Below are positions 1 to 8,767 of a DNA stretch of 8,767 nucleotides, one piece after another (the stretch's first letter is position 1; the number at the start of each line of letters is the position of its first letter). The translations under genes and the position numbers were made by a program. The stretch lies in assembly GCA_026398285.1 (NCBI GenBank), contig JAPLTI010000170.1:1-8767 (forward strand), read 5' to 3'. The DNA is from Verrucomicrobiota bacterium. Lineage in GTDB: Bacteria; Verrucomicrobiota; Verrucomicrobiia; Chthoniobacterales; Terrimicrobiaceae. The notes under the pieces are model-generated. The model saw only the letters and a program-made list of their open reading frames with translations, did no database searches and was not told the origin of the DNA.

Positions 1-177
1 GAAGAGCAACAGCCTTCCAGCAAGAGCGTCAGACCGGAGAATTTCACAAGCTGCTCGCCGATCCCCCGCAACAAAAACGGCAAGGATTTCAGCCCTCTCG
101 CCGTCGCCGCAGCGGCACTCATCGGCACGGCAGCAGCAGCCGCCGCGCTTTATTTCATTTTTCAACCTCCGGTCTAA
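1..177 (+). CDS. C-terminal fragment of an unidentified protein with a C-terminal membrane segment (partial)
   Basis: Frame 1 is open from the window edge to a TAA at 175-177 and gives 58 residues; the start lies outside the window. The first 30 or so residues are polar, with many Ser, Pro, Asn and Lys. They are followed by a strongly hydrophobic, alanine-rich stretch of about 20 residues (roughly 34-54, containing GTAAAAAALYFIF) and a four-residue tail, QPPV. This looks like a linker leading to a single C-terminal membrane anchor. Frame 1 has higher GC at third codon positions than frame 3, which is also open here, so I prefer it. The stop lies 34 bases before lysS, so the two may be co-transcribed. 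No catalytic motif is visible and I do not recognise the family. Confidence 0.5.
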   Translation, partial: EEQQPSSKSVRPENFTSCSPIPRNKNGKDFSPLAVAAAALIGTAAAAAALYFIFQPPV

Positions 178-187
178 GTCCACCGGA
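168..187 (+). other. Small hairpin over the stop codon of the upstream partial gene
   Basis: TCCGGT at 168-173 and ACCGGA at 182-187 form a perfect 6-bp inverted repeat around an 8-base loop that contains the TAA stop. No run of T follows, so it is not a standard intrinsic terminator. It could be a weak mRNA structure between the upstream gene and lysS, or chance in GC-rich DNA. Confidence 0.25.
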
Positions 188-211
188 CAAGACCGCAGTC
201 AATTTACCGCC

Positions 212-1672
212 ATGGAAGAAAATTCCCAAAACGAACTCCTTGCCGTCCGAAGGCAAAAACTGGAAGCCCTCCGCGCCGCCGGCATTGATCCGTTCGGCCA
301 AGCCTACGAAACAACCGGCGCACCCGGTCAAATCCGCGCCGCATTTGCCGAGGGACAAAAAGTTCGCACCGCCGGACGCATCACAGCCCATCGCAACATG
401 GGCAAGAGCCACTTTATCGACCTTTCTGATAGCTCCGGACGCATGCAGGTTTATCTAAACGCCAAGGAAGTCGGCGCGGAGACGATGGCCGTTTTCGACC
501 ACCTCGACATCGGCGACTTCATCGGCGTCGAAGGCGAAACTTTCGTCACCAAAACCGGCGAGCCGAGCATCAAGGCGACCAGTTTCACTGTCCTCTCAAA
601 ATCCCTGCGCCCCCTCCCCGACAAGTGGCATGGGGTTCAGGACACCGAAATCAAATACCGCCAGCGCTACCTCGACCTCATCTCCAATCCGGAGTCGATG
701 GAAGTCTTCCAGAAGCGCATCGCCATCGTCCGCGAAATCCGCCGCTTCCTAGAGGATCGTGGCTTCATCGAAGTCGAAACACCCATGATGCAAGCGGTGC
801 CTGGAGGTGCGGCGGCAGCCCCCTTCAAGACGCACCACAACGCGCTCGGCGTGGACCTCTACCTCCGCATTGCGCCGGAACTTTACCTCAAGCGGCTCCT
901 TGTCGGCGGCTTTTCCAAAATTTTCGAACTCAACCGCAACTTCCGAAACGAAGGCATTTCCCGCCGGCACAATCCCGAGTTCACCATGCTCGAAGCCTAC
1001 TGGGCCTGCGCCGACTTTGAAAAAATGGCCGAACTCGTCGAGGAAATGGTCTGCCATGTCGCCCAGACAGTCTGCGGCACGCTCCAGATCGAGCACAAGG
1101 ACGCCGAAGGAAATGTCCTCCGGACAATCAACCTCACACGCCCTTGGCGCCGCACCGACTACGCGGACCTCATCAAAGGCATCGTGCCGGACTGGTATGA
1201 AAGAACGCCCGAGCAGCGCCGCGCCTGGTGCATCGAGAACCATATCGATGTCACCCACTGCCAAGAGGACTTCGAGGTCACCCAGCATGTTTTTGAAAAA
1301 CTGGTGGAGGAGAAAACCATGAATCCCCTCTTCGTGACCCGCTGCCCGAAGGAACTCGTCCCCCTCGCCAAACAAAACGCGGCGAATCAGTCCGTCGTCG
1401 ATGTTTACGAACTCGTCATCAACGGTCAGGAAATCTCGCCAGGCTACTCCGAACTCAACGACCCCGACATCCAGCGCGAGCGCTTGGAGCACCAGAGCGG
1501 CGGCGAAACCCAGAAGCTCGACGAGGATTTTCTCACCACTCTCGAATACGGCATGCCACCCGCCGGCGGCATCGGTATCGGCATCGACCGGCTGGTCATG
1601 ATGCTCACCGGCGTCGAGAGCATTCGGGATGTCATCCTCTTTCCTCACATGCGCCCGCGCGCTGGGACCTGA
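212..1672 (+). CDS. lysS: Lysyl-tRNA synthetase, class II
   Basis: This cytoplasmic enzyme attaches lysine to tRNA-Lys using ATP. The 486-residue product has the usual LysRS plan: an N-terminal helix, an OB-fold anticodon-binding domain (about 50-135, with RITAHRNMGKSHFIDL), then the class II catalytic domain. Motif 1 includes VETPMM (P191 expected as the invariant proline). Motif 2 is FRNEGISRRHNPEFTMLE (R245, E247, H253). Motif 3 is GIGIGIDRLVMM (R460). Comparison with remembered E. coli LysRS puts lysine-pocket residues at E223, E261, Y263, E407 and E414, all kept. Two positions differ: the Asn of the NGFSELND loop is P410, with Y412 for Phe, and the Arg of GGASARPF is A203. The ATG at 212 gives the expected N-terminus (LLAVRRQKLEAL), with no Shine-Dalgarno before it. 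The amidase start follows the stop by 38 bases. It is too complete to be the truncated paralogue EpmA. Confidence 0.96.
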   Translation: MEENSQNELLAVRRQKLEALRAAGIDPFGQAYETTGAPGQIRAAFAEGQKVRTAGRITAHRNMGKSHFIDLSDSSGRMQVYLNAKEVGAETMAVFDHLDIGDFIGVEGETFVTKTGEPSIKATSFTVLSKSLRPLPDKWHGVQDTEIKYRQRYLDLISNPESMEVFQKRIAIVREIRRFLEDRGFIEVETPMMQAVPGGAAAAPFKTHHNALGVDLYLRIAPELYLKRLLVGGFSKIFELNRNFRNEGISRRHNPEFTMLEAYWACADFEKMAELVEEMVCHVAQTVCGTLQIEHKDAEGNVLRTINLTRPWRRTDYADLIKGIVPDWYERTPEQRRAWCIENHIDVTHCQEDFEVTQHVFEKLVEEKTMNPLFVTRCPKELVPLAKQNAANQSVVDVYELVINGQEISPGYSELNDPDIQRERLEHQSGGETQKLDEDFLTTLEYGMPPAGGIGIGIDRLVMMLTGVESIRDVILFPHMRPRAGT

Positions 1673-1710
1673 AAAACGCCGCGCACCTCGGGCCCGCCAC
1701 ACCAAGCCTC

Positions 1711-2856
1711 GTGAAACGAATCTTCGGCCTGTTCCTGTTGCTCCTCGCCATGCAGATTCCCGCTCGCGCGTGGGAGGTGATCATGCACGAGGGGCGCCGC
1801 CATGTGCCGATTGAAGATGTTTCCAAATTCTACCGCCTGAGAGCCCCCTTGGTGAACGGCCCCGCCTTCACTCTGAGCGGAGCCTCCAAAACCATTCGCG
1901 GCCGAGCCGGGACGCGCGAAATCTACATTAACAATGTGAAATACATCCTCTGCTTCCCTGTGGAGCAGAAGGGCGGGCGGCTTCTGATTTCGGCCATGGA
2001 TGTCACAAAAATCATAGAGCCAGTCATGCGACCGGGGCTGATTAAAAACGCCCACGCCGTCCGCACCGTGATTCTGGACGCCGGACACGGGGGACACGAC
2101 AGCGGAGCAAAAGGCCAGCGCGGCATTGAAAAAGAGGCCGCCCTGGACGTCGTGCTCCGCGCCAAGCGCCTGCTTGAGCAAAATGGCTACACCGTGCGCC
2201 TGACCCGCTCGAGCGATGTCTTCATACCGCTTGAAGACCGCGCCGCCTTTGCCAACCGGTTTACGAATGCCATCTTCGTCAGCGTGCACTTCAACAAAAG
2301 CGGTGGCGGTGGTGCCTCAGGCATCGAAACCTTCGCACTCGCCCCGCGCGGAGTGCCCTCGATGGATGAGGAAAATTTCAGCTACAGTGACCTGAAGCTC
2401 CACCCCGGCCATGGACAGGATGCCGAGAACATCGCCCTCGCAACGGCCCTTCACTCCTCCATGCTCCGCCACATGCGCCTCACCGACCGGGGTATCAAGC
2501 GCGCACGCTTCGTGGTGATTCGGGACATCCGCATTCCCGGAGTGCTCCTCGAAGGCGGCTTCATGAATCATCCGGTGGATGGCAAACTGATCGCATCCCC
2601 CGCCTACCGCGACGCCTTCGCCCGGGCCATCCTCGAAGGCGTGGGCCGCTATCGCAGCGCTGTTTCCGGCGAAACCAGCTACCAGGCGCCCTCCGCCGTC
2701 GCCTCCGCCACCGATAAAACATCCGTCCCCGACCTGAGGCGCAACATTTCCCCGCTTGGAATGCATCCCATGCTGAACGAGGCTGTCCAACGCGCCGCCG
2801 ATTCGCTTAAGACCAGCGACTCCGCCGCACAGCAAACCAAACCGGATGCAAACTGA
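1711..2856 (+). CDS. Secreted N-acetylmuramoyl-L-alanine amidase (Amidase_3 family) with N-terminal stalk-like domain
   Basis: The enzyme is expected to cut the bond between N-acetylmuramic acid and L-alanine in periplasmic peptidoglycan during cell separation or wall turnover. Of 381 residues, 1-20 form a signal peptide (MKR, then a leucine-rich core ending PARA). Residues about 28-105 resemble a copper-amine-oxidase-like stalk domain (VPIEDVSKFYRL, YINNVKYIL). The Amidase_3 domain covers about 118-312. Its zinc ligands are H126 (DAGHGG), E140 (IEKEAA) and H193 (SVHFN), and the catalytic glutamate is E281 (LLEGGFMNHP). An inserted segment at about 210-240 includes HPGHGQDAENIALA. The last 65 or so residues are polar and probably disordered. 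The start is GTG: it sits directly before the signal peptide and no in-frame ATG lies nearby upstream. The 3' end overlaps murI by 11 bases, suggesting translational coupling. I cannot tell which named amidase (AmiA, AmiB or AmiC) it matches, so no symbol is given. Confidence 0.93.
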   Translation: MKRIFGLFLLLLAMQIPARAWEVIMHEGRRHVPIEDVSKFYRLRAPLVNGPAFTLSGASKTIRGRAGTREIYINNVKYILCFPVEQKGGRLLISAMDVTKIIEPVMRPGLIKNAHAVRTVILDAGHGGHDSGAKGQRGIEKEAALDVVLRAKRLLEQNGYTVRLTRSSDVFIPLEDRAAFANRFTNAIFVSVHFNKSGGGGASGIETFALAPRGVPSMDEENFSYSDLKLHPGHGQDAENIALATALHSSMLRHMRLTDRGIKRARFVVIRDIRIPGVLLEGGFMNHPVDGKLIASPAYRDAFARAILEGVGRYRSAVSGETSYQAPSAVASATDKTSVPDLRRNISPLGMHPMLNEAVQRAADSLKTSDSAAQQTKPDAN

Positions 2857-3673
2857 ACTATCCACCGACCCCATTGGAGTCTTCGATTCCGGCATCGGCG
2901 GCCTGACCGTTGCCGCTGCACTTCAGAACCTCCTGCCCTCGGAAAACATTTTCTACCTCGGTGACACCGCCCGCGTCCCCTACGGCGGGAAAAGCCGCCG
3001 CACCGTCGAGCGCTACAGCATCGAGATCGGCGGACTCCTCCTCGCCGAGCGCGCAAAGATCATCGTCGTCGCCTGCAACACCGCATCCGCCCTCGCCGTT
3101 CCCCGCATGAAGGAAATGTTCAAAGTTCCCGTGCAAGGCGTCGTCGCCCCGGGAGCGGCCGCAGCCGTGGCCTCCACCAAAAACAAAACCGTCGGAGTCA
3201 TCGGCACCCGCGCCACCATTGCCAGCGGCGCCTACGAACACGCCATCCACTCGCTCGACGCCGACATACGAGTCATCAGCGTCGCCTGTCCCTTGCTTGT
3301 CCCGCTCATCGAGGAAGGCATGTTCGAGGACAAGGTGACCGACCTCATGCTCGCCCGCTATCTGGCCCCGCTCCTATCAGCAGGCATAGACACGCTCGTC
3401 CTTGGCTGCACCCACTACCCTCTCCTGCGCGAAGCGATCGCCCGCACCGCAGGCCCCGCCATAACACTCGTGGACTCGGCCGAAAACTGCGCCCTTGCCG
3501 TCAAAGCCCTCCTCGAAAAAAACACCCTCAACGCCCCACCCGAACGCCTAGGCAAACTCGATGTCGCCCTCACCGACGCCACCGAGCGCTTCCTCCGCAC
3601 CGCAGCAAAAGCCCTCGACTTGGAGATCGGCGATGTGACCCTCCGCTCAGTCCAGAGCGTCGAGAAGGCCTGA
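2846..3673 (+). CDS. murI: Glutamate racemase
   Basis: MurI interconverts L- and D-glutamate without a cofactor and supplies the D-Glu that MurD adds to the peptidoglycan stem peptide in the cytoplasm. The 275-residue product is of normal length. It opens with IGVFDSGIGGLTV (D14, S15) and has YLGDTARVPYG near residue 40. The two catalytic cysteines are visible: C77 in ACNTAS and C188 in GCTHYPLL, with H190 beside the second. A glutamate in the LVPLIEEG segment (E156 or E157) matches the family's conserved position. The ATG at 2846 lies inside the last codons of the amidase, giving the overlap ATGCAAACTGA, so translation of murI is probably coupled to the amidase. No Shine-Dalgarno is visible. 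The stop is 13 bases from the end of carB, which comes from the opposite strand, and no convincing terminator lies between them. Confidence 0.97.
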   Translation: MQTELSTDPIGVFDSGIGGLTVAAALQNLLPSENIFYLGDTARVPYGGKSRRTVERYSIEIGGLLLAERAKIIVVACNTASALAVPRMKEMFKVPVQGVVAPGAAAAVASTKNKTVGVIGTRATIASGAYEHAIHSLDADIRVISVACPLLVPLIEEGMFEDKVTDLMLARYLAPLLSAGIDTLVLGCTHYPLLREAIARTAGPAITLVDSAENCALAVKALLEKNTLNAPPERLGKLDVALTDATERFLRTAAKALDLEIGDVTLRSVQSVEKA

Positions 3674-3686
3674 GACTGCTGTCGTT

Positions 3687-6896
<3,210 letters not shown>

Positions 6897-6978
6897 GGCG
6901 CGGGAGACTATGCGAACCCCGTCCCGCAGGGCAACGAAATGGTTCGACTAAAAATCAACCGCGCTTCAGAACAAAAAT
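6897..6978. promoter_or_regulatory. Divergent spacer between carB and the small plus-strand gene
   Basis: These 82 bases must hold the start signals of carB (minus strand) and probably of the following small gene (plus strand). Read on the minus strand, TTGCCC followed 16 bases later by CATAGT, ten bases before the carB ATG, is the best sigma70-like pair I find. It is weak and would give an almost leaderless mRNA. No clear plus-strand promoter was found. The positions of real start sites are not settled by the sequence. Confidence 0.25.
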
Positions 6979-7281
6979 ATGGAACAACGAAAATACAGCA
7001 CCGGCACCAAGGGTCGCCTGAAAAAACACAGCGACGAGTGCCGCGAGTTCATCCACTCGCACTCCCCGAGCTTCAGCTTGGCCAATGAATTCATCGAATC
7101 CATCGACCCGGAGCGTGAGGACAAGGCTTGGCAGCGGTTCATGTCCCCCGAGAGCGTCCTGCCGGAACTCGAGGCTTGGCTGCAAGGCGAAGCCCCGCCG
7201 CCTCCAAAAAACTCTCTGCATCCAAAACTACTCACAGCCGCCCAACTTGCCGCCGAGGGCGGTGCTACCGATCAGGGATAG
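6979..7281 (+). CDS. Hypothetical 100-residue protein
   Basis: I do not recognise this protein. It is polar and charged, with no signal peptide and no membrane segment, so it is probably cytoplasmic. The N-terminus is basic (EQRKYSTGTKGRLKKH). The middle is acidic and partly aromatic (IDPEREDKAWQRF, LPELEAWLQGE). A four-proline run lies at 73-76, and the end is Ala/Gly-rich (TAAQLAAEGG). There is one cysteine (C21), and three histidines fall in the first 30 residues (H17, H26, H28). The reading frame has strong G/C preference at third positions, like its neighbours, which favours a real gene over the antisense open frames here. The ATG at 6979 has no Shine-Dalgarno. The gene is divergent from carB and ends inside a probable intrinsic terminator, so it may be a single-gene transcript. 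Its position gives no firm clue to its role. Confidence 0.65.
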   Translation: MEQRKYSTGTKGRLKKHSDECREFIHSHSPSFSLANEFIESIDPEREDKAWQRFMSPESVLPELEAWLQGEAPPPPKNSLHPKLLTAAQLAAEGGATDQG

Positions 7282-7288
7282 CATTTTT
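7263..7288 (+). terminator. Probable intrinsic terminator of the small gene
   Basis: TGCTA at 7263-7267 pairs with TAGCA at 7279-7283. The stem can be extended by two C:G pairs (7268-7269 with 7276-7277) around one bulged A, leaving the six-base loop GATCAG. Five T residues follow directly at 7284-7288. The stop codon TAG (7279-7281) lies in the 3' arm. Stem plus T-run fits a short rho-independent terminator. The stem is only 5 to 7 bp, so efficiency may be modest. Confidence 0.5.
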
Positions 7289-7289
7289 C

Positions 7290-7306
7290 CTGATACCCCG
7301 TATCAG
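7290..7306. repeat. 17-base perfect inverted repeat upstream of bamA
   Basis: CTGATAC at 7290-7296 and GTATCAG at 7300-7306 are exact reverse complements around a CCC spacer. As DNA it has the form of a dimeric regulator's operator and lies 40 bases before the -35-like element of the bamA promoter candidate. As RNA it would form a 7-bp hairpin with a tight three-base loop. There is no T-run after it, so it is unlikely to be a terminator by itself. Confidence 0.5.
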
Positions 7307-7346
7307 ATCAACCCAACGCGCAATCGGGCAAAGGCGCACCCTTTTC

Positions 7347-7375
7347 TTGACCTAGCGACACGGCTTCAGTATCTC
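7347..7375 (+). promoter_or_regulatory. bamA: Candidate sigma70-like promoter for bamA
   Basis: TTGACC at 7347-7352 matches five of six bases of the -35 consensus. After 17 bases comes TATCTC at 7370-7375, a poor -10 match (first three bases only). Transcription would begin near 7382, about 35 bases before the bamA ATG. The location after a terminator and before a long gene is sensible, but the -10 is weak and no start site is shown. Confidence 0.3.
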
Positions 7376-7393
7376 CGTGCGTCTGCGTCGCCG

Positions 7394-7420
7394 ATGTGCG
7401 CGCCGCCGCCCACACCATGA
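7394..7420 (+). other. Possible eight-residue leader ORF overlapping the bamA start
   Basis: An ATG at 7394 opens a frame reading MCAPPPTP and stops with TGA at 7418-7420. The stop overlaps the bamA start codon as ATGA, an arrangement typical of translational coupling. Three consecutive prolines are a known cause of ribosome slowing relieved by EF-P. It has no Shine-Dalgarno, and proline codons are frequent by chance in GC-rich DNA, so this may be coincidence. Confidence 0.2.
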
Positions 7421-8767
7421 GAATTCTCCGAAACGCCAAACACCTCTTCATTGCCCTGTTGCTCCCCCTCGCTCTCGCAACCGGCACTTCACTCCTTCAC
7501 GCACAGCCCACGGAAGAGTCGTCCGGACCCATTATCAAAGACATCGCGGTCGAGACAGTCGGCGCTCCGAGTATTTCCAAAGACCGCGTTCTGGCGAACC
7601 TCGCCACGAAGGTCGGCAAGCCCTACAGCGAGCGGACCGCCGAGCAAGATGTGCGCGCCCTTTACCAGACCGGCGGCGTTTCCAACGTGCGAATCTTTGC
7701 CGAACCTCTCGGCGATGGCGTGAAAGTCACCGTGCTCCTCCAAGGCCGCCCCGTGGTGGAGGAGGTCATCATCGAAGGCGCCCAAGACATCCCGCTCAAC
7801 CGCGTGCGCCGCGACCTCGGAGTGAAACCCGGCGATGTCGTAAATGACGAAAAAATCGAGCAAGACCGCCAAAAAATCCTGACCCTTTATGAGGATCGGA
7901 ATTACTCCGATGTGAATGTCCAGTATCGCGTGGAGGAAATCCCCGGAAAAAACCGCGCTCGCGTGATTTTTGCCATCACGGAAGGTCCCAAACTCATTGT
8001 CAAAAAGATCGTTTTCAACGGCAATGACTCGGTCCTCTCTAAAGACCTCCGAGCCGTGATGAAGACGAAGCCGCTTGATATTCTCACCTTCTTCAACAAA
8101 AGCGGACGCCTCACACCATCGCAGGTCGAAGAAGATCGCGCCGCCATCCGCACGCTCTACCAAAACCGAGGCTTTGCCGATGTCGATGTCGCGCAGATTG
8201 AAACACAACCTCTGGAAAAAGGCGGCGTAGAACTCGTCGTCAATATCACAGAAGGCACGCAATACCGGGTCAACAACATCGCCGTCGATGGCGTGAACAT
8301 TGTTCCAGCAGGTGAGGTTTCCAGCCTGCTTAGAATGAATGCCGGCCAGCTTTTCACTCCGAAGGGTATGAGTGAAGACATCAAGGCCATGAGGGATTTC
8401 TACGGCAGCCGTGGCTATGTCGATATGACGATCGCTCCCGAGGTGCTGCCTGCCGGCCCAGGGGCTGTGAATCTCACTTACCGCTTGGAAGAAGGAGTCC
8501 AGTCCTACATCAACCTCGTTAATATCCAAGGAAATACAAGAACACAAGACCGCGTCATCCGCCGTGACTTGGCAGTAAAGCCCGGCGAGGTTTACGACAC
8601 GACGCTCGTCGATGTGAGCAAGAAGCGCCTGGAAAACCTCAACTACTTCTCCCGCGTAGAGACCCAACCCACCGACACCGTCGTTCCGGGCCGCAAAGAT
8701 TTGAATGTCATCGTTGAAGAGAAACGCACCGGTTCGTTCAACTTCGGCGCAGGCTTCAGCACGATTG
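7417..8767 (+). CDS. bamA: Outer membrane protein assembly factor BamA (partial, 3' end outside window)
   Basis: BamA is the core of the BAM complex that folds and inserts beta-barrel proteins into the outer membrane. The frame stays open from the ATG at 7417 to the window edge, giving 450 residues plus one base. Residues 1-29 form a signal peptide (basic MRILRNAKH, hydrophobic core, cleavage probably after LLHA). Five periplasmic POTRA repeats follow, at about 38-112, 113-192, 193-282, 283-363 and 364-438. Each ends in the typical pattern of a glycine-turn helix and final strand (GVSNVRIF, NYSDVNVQY, GFADVDV, GYVDMTI, NYFSRVET). POTRA3 carries the usual insertion (LTFFNKSGRLTPSQVEED). After EEKRTGS the text FNFGAGFSTI begins the barrel. 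Five repeats argue for BamA over TamA (three) or FhaC-type transporters (two). No Shine-Dalgarno precedes the start. Barrel, lid-loop motif and downstream neighbours cannot be seen. Confidence 0.95.
   Translation, partial: MRILRNAKHLFIALLLPLALATGTSLLHAQPTEESSGPIIKDIAVETVGAPSISKDRVLANLATKVGKPYSERTAEQDVRALYQTGGVSNVRIFAEPLGDGVKVTVLLQGRPVVEEVIIEGAQDIPLNRVRRDLGVKPGDVVNDEKIEQDRQKILTLYEDRNYSDVNVQYRVEEIPGKNRARVIFAITEGPKLIVKKIVFNGNDSVLSKDLRAVMKTKPLDILTFFNKSGRLTPSQVEEDRAAIRTLYQNRGFADVDVAQIETQPLEKGGVELVVNITEGTQYRVNNIAVDGVNIVPAGEVSSLLRMNAGQLFTPKGMSEDIKAMRDFYGSRGYVDMTIAPEVLPAGPGAVNLTYRLEEGVQSYINLVNIQGNTRTQDRVIRRDLAVKPGEVYDTTLVDVSKKRLENLNYFSRVETQPTDTVVPGRKDLNVIVEEKRTGSFNFGAGFSTI

Noticed and set aside
2..211. 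Upstream extension of lysS, whose frame is open to the window edge
   Set aside because: No ATG lies upstream in frame, the extension would be a Ser/Arg-rich stretch unlike LysRS, and the ATG at 212 gives the expected N-terminus.
749..1705. A 318-codon open frame on the minus strand opposite lysS
   Set aside because: It is a shadow of lysS catalytic-domain codons, with no domain or plausible signal of its own.
1645..2289. A 214-codon minus-strand open frame across the lysS/amidase junction
   Set aside because: It overlaps the signal peptide and zinc-site region of the amidase, which are clearly coding on the plus strand.
3648..3678. CAGTC/GACTG inverted repeat at the end of murI as a terminator
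   Set aside because: The stem is five bases, the loop is 21 bases, and only four T residues occur several bases later. This is within chance expectation.
6955..7235. Minus-strand open frames opposite the small 100-residue gene
   Set aside because: The plus-strand frame has the stronger third-position G/C bias and ends at a probable terminator; the minus frames do not show coding-like bias and would run head-on into carB's promoter region.
7378..7389. Tandem TGCGTC repeat before bamA
   Set aside because: There are only two six-base copies in GC-rich sequence, with no sign of a binding-site array.
7489..8667. A 392-codon open frame on the minus strand opposite bamA
   Set aside because: It is the complement of the POTRA-coding region, which has clear family motifs in the plus-strand frame; the minus frame shows none.

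Overview
The window is about 60% GC and comes from a bacterium with an outer membrane: it contains the start of a BamA-type assembly protein and a secreted peptidoglycan amidase. The sequence style (a LysRS ending GQEISPGYSELND, a stalk-plus-Amidase_3 hydrolase, start codons with no Shine-Dalgarno) suggests Verrucomicrobiota, perhaps near Opitutales. That placement is inference from memory of those families, not a search result.

Layout, left to right. (1) The C-terminal end of an unidentified protein, cut by the window edge, with a single C-terminal membrane segment. (2) A same-strand cluster: lysyl-tRNA synthetase (lysS), an exported N-acetylmuramoyl-L-alanine amidase, and glutamate racemase (murI). 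The amidase and murI overlap by 11 bases. (3) carB, the large subunit of carbamoyl-phosphate synthase, on the minus strand and converging on murI with a 13-base gap. (4) A short divergent spacer and an unrecognised 100-residue protein gene on the plus strand, ending in a probable intrinsic terminator. (5) A 135-base intergenic region with a 17-base perfect dyad, a weak sigma70-like promoter candidate and a tiny proline-rich ORF touching the next start codon. (6) bamA, with a signal peptide and five POTRA domains, leaving the window as its beta-barrel begins.

The genes are mostly core functions: charging tRNA-Lys, making D-glutamate for peptidoglycan, cutting peptidoglycan, making carbamoyl phosphate for pyrimidines and arginine, and inserting outer-membrane proteins. 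The amidase and murI share a cell-wall theme and probably a transcript with lysS. I see no transposon, CRISPR array, defence system, toxin-antitoxin pair or RNA gene.

I do not see a large undescribed system. The points that merit a second look are smaller: an unusual lysine-binding loop in LysRS, the unknown 100-residue protein, the dyad and mini-ORF in front of bamA, and the absence of Shine-Dalgarno motifs at all six visible starts.
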